A stretch of DNA of 10,640 nt from Kiritimatiellales bacterium (GTDB lineage Bacteria; Verrucomicrobiota; Kiritimatiellia; Kiritimatiellales; Pontiellaceae). Shown here piece after piece: positions 7,838-10,640 of this stretch (positions are counted from its first letter, which is position 1; each line of letters starts with the position of its first letter). The translations under genes and the position numbers were made by a program. Where the stretch lies: contig JAUUYK010000014.1 in the NCBI GenBank assembly GCA_030588285.1, positions 1-10,640 on the forward strand, in the 5' to 3' direction. The notes beneath the pieces are model-generated. The model saw nothing but the letters and a program-made list of their open reading frames with translations. It searched no databases and had not been told where the DNA came from.

Positions 7838-7890
7838 TAATCAGTTGACTAAATTTCTCAAGCAGCTAAATTTACTCACACGACTAAATT
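7838..7890 (+). repeat. Three tandem imperfect copies of a 17-18 bp element
   Basis: Copies lie end to end: TAATCAGTTGACTAAATT (7838-7855), TCTCAAGCAGCTAAATT (7856-7872) and TACTCACACGACTAAATT (7873-7890). All end in CTAAATT and share TCA near the start. Copies 1 and 3 agree at 14 of 18 positions. The spacing is close to two helical turns, so a bound protein would see the copies at a similar face. The array spans the whole promoter from -35 to just past the expected transcription start, which fits an operator cluster for the adjacent TetR-family protein. Confidence 0.7.
7845..7872 (+). promoter_or_regulatory. Sigma70-type promoter of the tetR-RND efflux operon
   Basis: TTGACT (7845-7850) as -35 and TAAATT (7867-7872) as -10, separated by 16 bp, is close to consensus. 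The expected start near 7879 leaves a leader of about 27 bases containing GAAGG (7896-7900) six bases before the ATG at 7907. The -35 lies in repeat copy 1 and the -10 in copy 2. An imperfect 24-bp palindrome at 7833-7856 (core TTTAATCA-GT-TGACTAAA) covers the -35. A repressor bound here would block RNA polymerase. Confidence 0.65.
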
Positions 7891-7906
7891 GTTACGAAGG
7901 CGGGTC

Positions 7907-8563
7907 ATGAAACCATATTCAAATAGTGAAAAAACAAAAATATCTTTAATTAATTCAGCGGGTGAATTGGCGGCAAAAAGAGGATTTACCAACGTCTCCA
8001 CGCGATCAATCGCGGAGCGGTCAGGTGAAAATATCGGGAGCATTCACTATCATTTTAAAGGCCAGGAAGGGCTGTTCGAGGAAGTGGTCAAAATGGCGAT
8101 CCGCGATTTGGCCGAATCCTCGATTTGGCAGGAGGCGGCAGAGCTGACGCCAGAAGATGCGGTTCCAGAAAAACTTTCTCGAATCATTCGCAACATGGTT
8201 CAAAAGCAAATCACCCTGTTGTTCCGGTCGGACAAACCCGCCTGGCATTCGCAGGTAATTTATCAGTTGATGCAACATGAAGGCCCTCTTTATGCCTTAT
8301 TTGAGCGGGAGGTGATGAAGCCAGATATGGCGGCCATGCGGAACTTTTTCCGCGTTATCGATCCTGAAATGGATGAGGAGATCATTTTGCTTCGGAGCGT
8401 GATTCTCAAAATGCCGATCTTTGCACATGCTCACTATATGCCCGCAATATTAAACATGCTGGGCCGAGACCGCTATCCCGAAGATTACCTCCTGGCAATG
8501 GAGGATTTATTGGTTTGCCAGACGCAGCTGGTGCTGGGCCTTCCTAATGACCGGAAAATTTAA
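7907..8563 (+). CDS. TetR-family transcriptional repressor, CecR-like
   Basis: A 218-residue DNA-binding regulator. Residues 10-56 form the TetR helix-turn-helix domain: INSAGELAAKRGFTNVSTRSIAERSG, then the recognition part IGSIHYHFKGQEGLFEEV. The C-terminal ligand domain (about 80-215) resembles that of the CecR/YbiH group (DUF1956), with NMVQKQITLLF, a conserved acidic stretch and ILKMPIFAHAHYMPAIL. In E. coli CecR controls an HlyD/ABC exporter and other drug-related genes. Here the next genes encode an RND pump, so sensing of a pump substrate is a reasonable inference. The ATG at 7907 has GAAGG at a spacing of six bases; the TTG at 7889 would add MLRRRV-like residues outside the domain and lies inside the repeat array. 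The gene is first in the operon, so the protein probably represses its own promoter. The CecR resemblance is by eye only. Confidence 0.88.
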   Translation: MKPYSNSEKTKISLINSAGELAAKRGFTNVSTRSIAERSGENIGSIHYHFKGQEGLFEEVVKMAIRDLAESSIWQEAAELTPEDAVPEKLSRIIRNMVQKQITLLFRSDKPAWHSQVIYQLMQHEGPLYALFEREVMKPDMAAMRNFFRVIDPEMDEEIILLRSVILKMPIFAHAHYMPAILNMLGRDRYPEDYLLAMEDLLVCQTQLVLGLPNDRKI

Positions 8564-8574
8564 GGATGAAACGA

Positions 8575-9720
8575 ATGAATAAGAAAAAAACGAGCTTTAT
8601 TATGGGTTCGATATTGGGGATTGCAGCGGTGGTTGCAGTGATTCTTGGCGGACTCAATAAAAGAGCAAAAATAAGAAACCGCACGGAATCGAAGATGGCG
8701 ATTCAGCATTCCGCGCATCCAGTAACCCTGGAACGAGTGCGAGCCCTCCATTCGGGCAAGACGCGTAGTTTTCCAGGAATTGTAAAGGCATCGGAGGAAT
8801 CGGAACTCTCTTTTCGGGTAGGCGGTCCATTAATCCAAGTGAATATAAAGCAGGGTCAGCGAGTGGAAAAAGGAACGCTATTGATGCAGATTGACCCCCG
8901 CGACTTCGAAGATCGCATTCAATCATTGGATGCGCAACGGATTGGGATGGAGGCTATGCAGAAGAATGCACGAAGCGATTATAAACGGGTCTCTGAATTA
9001 TTTACGGAAAAGGTGGTTTCGCAAGCGGACGATGACCGTTCCAAAAGCGCGCTCGCGTCGGCAGAGGCCTCGGTGAAGGTACTGAATGTTCAATTGCAGA
9101 TGGCTCGGCACCATTTAAAGGATACTTCCCTGCTGGCCCCTTACGATGGCACGGTGTCGGAACAACTTGCAGAAAATTACGAAATGGTAAAATCCGGCGA
9201 TGTTGTCCTTCGATTTCATAACATCCAATGGTTGGAAGTTACGGTGAGTGTGCCCGAAAATGAAATGGTGCGGCGGAGTATGAATGCCGACACACCGGTA
9301 CAGGTCAGTTTTCCCGCCATCCCCAATAAAATATTCGAGGCCCATTTAACCGAGTGGAGTTCCAGGGCCAATCCGATAACGCGTAGCTATGCAGTGAGTT
9401 TTAAATTCGAGGCCCCTGCGGAATTTAAGGTGCTACCGGGTATGTCTGCCAAGGTGTCTTGGCAGGATCATTCGTCGGCTGGAACCAAACTTTTGGTACC
9501 GGTGTCGGCGCTCTCATCTCGTGCGGAAGGCAACACGGTGCTCTGGGTTTTCGACGAAGATCATAGCACCGTCTCGCACCGTAGGGTCGTGACGGGGGAA
9601 TTAGAAGGCCCTTCCATGATTGCGGTGTTGAGTGGCCTTGTTGAGGGTGAGCATGTGGTGGTGTCAGGTAGCCGCTTTCTTCACGACGGCACGGCTGTTA
9701 AAGCCACTAAAATCCAGTAA
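8575..9720 (+). CDS. RND efflux periplasmic adaptor (membrane fusion protein)
   Basis: Links an inner-membrane RND pump to an outer-membrane channel in the periplasm (AcrA/HlyD-type). The product has 381 residues from this start. A hydrophobic anchor (about 9-26) lacks a lipobox cysteine, so the protein is probably held by an uncleaved or cleaved signal helix, not by lipid. Then come the first lipoyl half with FRVGGPLIQVNIKQGQRVEKG (split around 80-100), the coiled-coil hairpin (about 112-178), the second lipoyl half (LLAPYDGTVSEQL, 186-198), a beta-barrel domain with PGMSAKVSW (288-296), and a membrane-proximal domain ending FLHDGTAV. The start at 8575 has AAGGA eight bases upstream. An in-frame ATG at 8566, two bases after the tetR stop, lacks such a site and would add three residues. 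The tight spacing to tetR and the pump gene (15 bp) indicates one transcript. Confidence 0.93.
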   Translation: MNKKKTSFIMGSILGIAAVVAVILGGLNKRAKIRNRTESKMAIQHSAHPVTLERVRALHSGKTRSFPGIVKASEESELSFRVGGPLIQVNIKQGQRVEKGTLLMQIDPRDFEDRIQSLDAQRIGMEAMQKNARSDYKRVSELFTEKVVSQADDDRSKSALASAEASVKVLNVQLQMARHHLKDTSLLAPYDGTVSEQLAENYEMVKSGDVVLRFHNIQWLEVTVSVPENEMVRRSMNADTPVQVSFPAIPNKIFEAHLTEWSSRANPITRSYAVSFKFEAPAEFKVLPGMSAKVSWQDHSSAGTKLLVPVSALSSRAEGNTVLWVFDEDHSTVSHRRVVTGELEGPSMIAVLSGLVEGEHVVVSGSRFLHDGTAVKATKIQ

Positions 9721-9735
9721 GAGAAGGTCCCGCTT

Positions 9736-10640
9736 ATGAACCCCGCTGTATTTGCTTTAAAAAAACGAACCGTGATGGTGGTCATGACCATCCTGTTGAT
9801 TGGTGCAGGCTTTATCTCCTATCAAAAGCTGGGACGTTTGGAATACCCAAACTTTACCATCAAGACCGCGCTGGTGATTACGCAGTATCCCGGTGCCAGC
9901 CCAACGGAACTGGAGGAGGAGGTCACCGACCTGATCGAAGAATCCATCCAGTCGATGGGGCAATTGAAAGAGGTGTATTCGGTCTCGCAGGAAGGACTTT
10001 CTTTCGTCTTCGTGGATATTAAAGACCGCTTCAATTCGAGTGAGATTCCACAGATCTGGGACGAGTTGCGGCGAAAGGTGGGCGATGTTCAAAAACAGAT
10101 GCCCCCCGGAGCGGGCCCGTCCATTGTAAACGACGATTTTGGCGATGTGTTTGGGGTCTTTTTTGCCCTCACAGGCGAGGGCCATTCCTATGCCGAGCTC
10201 AAGGCCTATGCCGATGAGTTGAAGACGGAATTGCTGGTCTGTGACGATGTGGCCAAAGTCGGATTCTGGGGCTTGCAACAGGAGGTCATTCATGTCGAGT
10301 TTGAACGGGCTCGCCTCACCGAGTTGGGGCTTTCCTCCGAAAGGATCGCGAGAACCCTTCAAACTCAAAATGCGGTCATTTCCAGTGGAAAAGTAGAGGT
10401 GGATGGTAACTATCTGCGAATCTCCCCGACCGGCGATTTGTCCAGCGAAGAGGCGATTGCGGATCTATTTATTGGCGGAACGGCGGGACTGATACGGTTG
10501 GGGGATGTGGCAACGGTCAGTCGGGGATACCTAGAACCCCCGCAGAATATAATGAACTTTAACGGAACTCCCTCCATCGGCCTCGGCATCTCCACGATGC
10601 CCGGCGGGAATGTGATTACCATGGGGGATTCTATCCGTGA
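9736..10640 (+). CDS. RND multidrug efflux permease (AcrB-like), 3' end outside window
   Basis: The N-terminal 301 codons of a proton-driven inner-membrane RND transporter (full members have about 1,000-1,050 residues); the frame is open to the right edge. It begins MNPAVFALKKRTVMVVM with transmembrane helix 1 (about 12-29), then LGRLEYPNFTIKTALVITQ and YPGASPTELEEEVTDLIEE (the conserved YPGA..E..V...IE motif), followed by porter-domain sequence (VYSVSQEGLSFVFVDIKDRF, DELRRKVGDVQKQMPPGAGP). Later parts include VEFERARLTELGLSS and IRLGDVATV. Helix 4, with the proton-relay aspartates, is beyond the window. GAGAAGG eight bases before the ATG supports the start. The sequence resembles HAE-1 (organic solute) pumps more than metal pumps, but the substrate is not evident. 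No outer-membrane channel gene is visible; it may follow. Confidence 0.92.
   Translation, partial: MNPAVFALKKRTVMVVMTILLIGAGFISYQKLGRLEYPNFTIKTALVITQYPGASPTELEEEVTDLIEESIQSMGQLKEVYSVSQEGLSFVFVDIKDRFNSSEIPQIWDELRRKVGDVQKQMPPGAGPSIVNDDFGDVFGVFFALTGEGHSYAELKAYADELKTELLVCDDVAKVGFWGLQQEVIHVEFERARLTELGLSSERIARTLQTQNAVISSGKVEVDGNYLRISPTGDLSSEEAIADLFIGGTAGLIRLGDVATVSRGYLEPPQNIMNFNGTPSIGLGISTMPGGNVITMGDSIR

Noticed and set aside
7838..7890. Plasmid-like iterons or a chromosomal origin
   Set aside because: The repeats and skew change invited this reading, but there is no replication gene nearby, no convincing DnaA box (TTACTCACA at 7872-7880 differs at two positions), and the array fits a promoter operator.
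7838..7890. CRISPR array
   Set aside because: The copies are contiguous with no spacers and are too short and imperfect.
9757..10368. Minus-strand open frame of 203 codons opposite the RND pump
   Set aside because: The plus strand encodes clear RND porter sequence throughout; the antisense frame has no motif.

Overview
The window holds eight protein genes, all of recognisable families, in three blocks. No mobile element, CRISPR array, tRNA or rRNA was found. The organism looks like a free-living Gram-negative (diderm) bacterium. It has an outer-membrane type Vd-like patatin protein, an RND efflux pump with a periplasmic adaptor, and formyl-Met initiation (Fmt). The single-chain (alpha2-type) glycyl-tRNA synthetase, the form of the GT39-like protein and the balanced base composition would fit the Verrucomicrobiota/Kiritimatiellota side of the PVC group. 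That placement is an impression, not a demonstration.

Block 1 (20-3746, minus strand) reads thiL, then a GT39-like polytopic membrane glycosyltransferase, then fmt. The gaps are about 100 and 22 bp, so the last two and perhaps all three are co-transcribed. thiL makes thiamine pyrophosphate and fmt formylates the initiator Met-tRNA. The membrane protein between them probably moves a sugar from a polyprenyl-phosphate carrier on the periplasmic side.

Block 2 (3808-7742, plus strand) starts divergently from thiL across a 61-bp spacer. A 728-codon patatin-POTRA-barrel gene (PlpD-like) is followed after about 160 bp by glycyl-tRNA synthetase. The block ends in a strong intrinsic terminator at 7711-7742.

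Block 3 (7745 to the right edge, plus strand) is a regulated efflux operon: a TetR-family repressor resembling CecR, an RND adaptor (membrane fusion protein), and an RND inner-membrane pump cut off by the window end. The intergenic region before the repressor is the richest non-coding stretch here. It has a good sigma70-type promoter embedded in three tandem copies of a 17-18 bp element, the first forming an imperfect palindrome over the -35 box. This fits autoregulation by the repressor. The sign of GC skew on the plus strand also changes at about this place, from C-rich to G-rich.

The window is mostly ordinary. I saw no clear novel system. The repeat-bearing promoter, the skew change and a coding-like minus-strand relic in the same intergenic region deserve the most attention.
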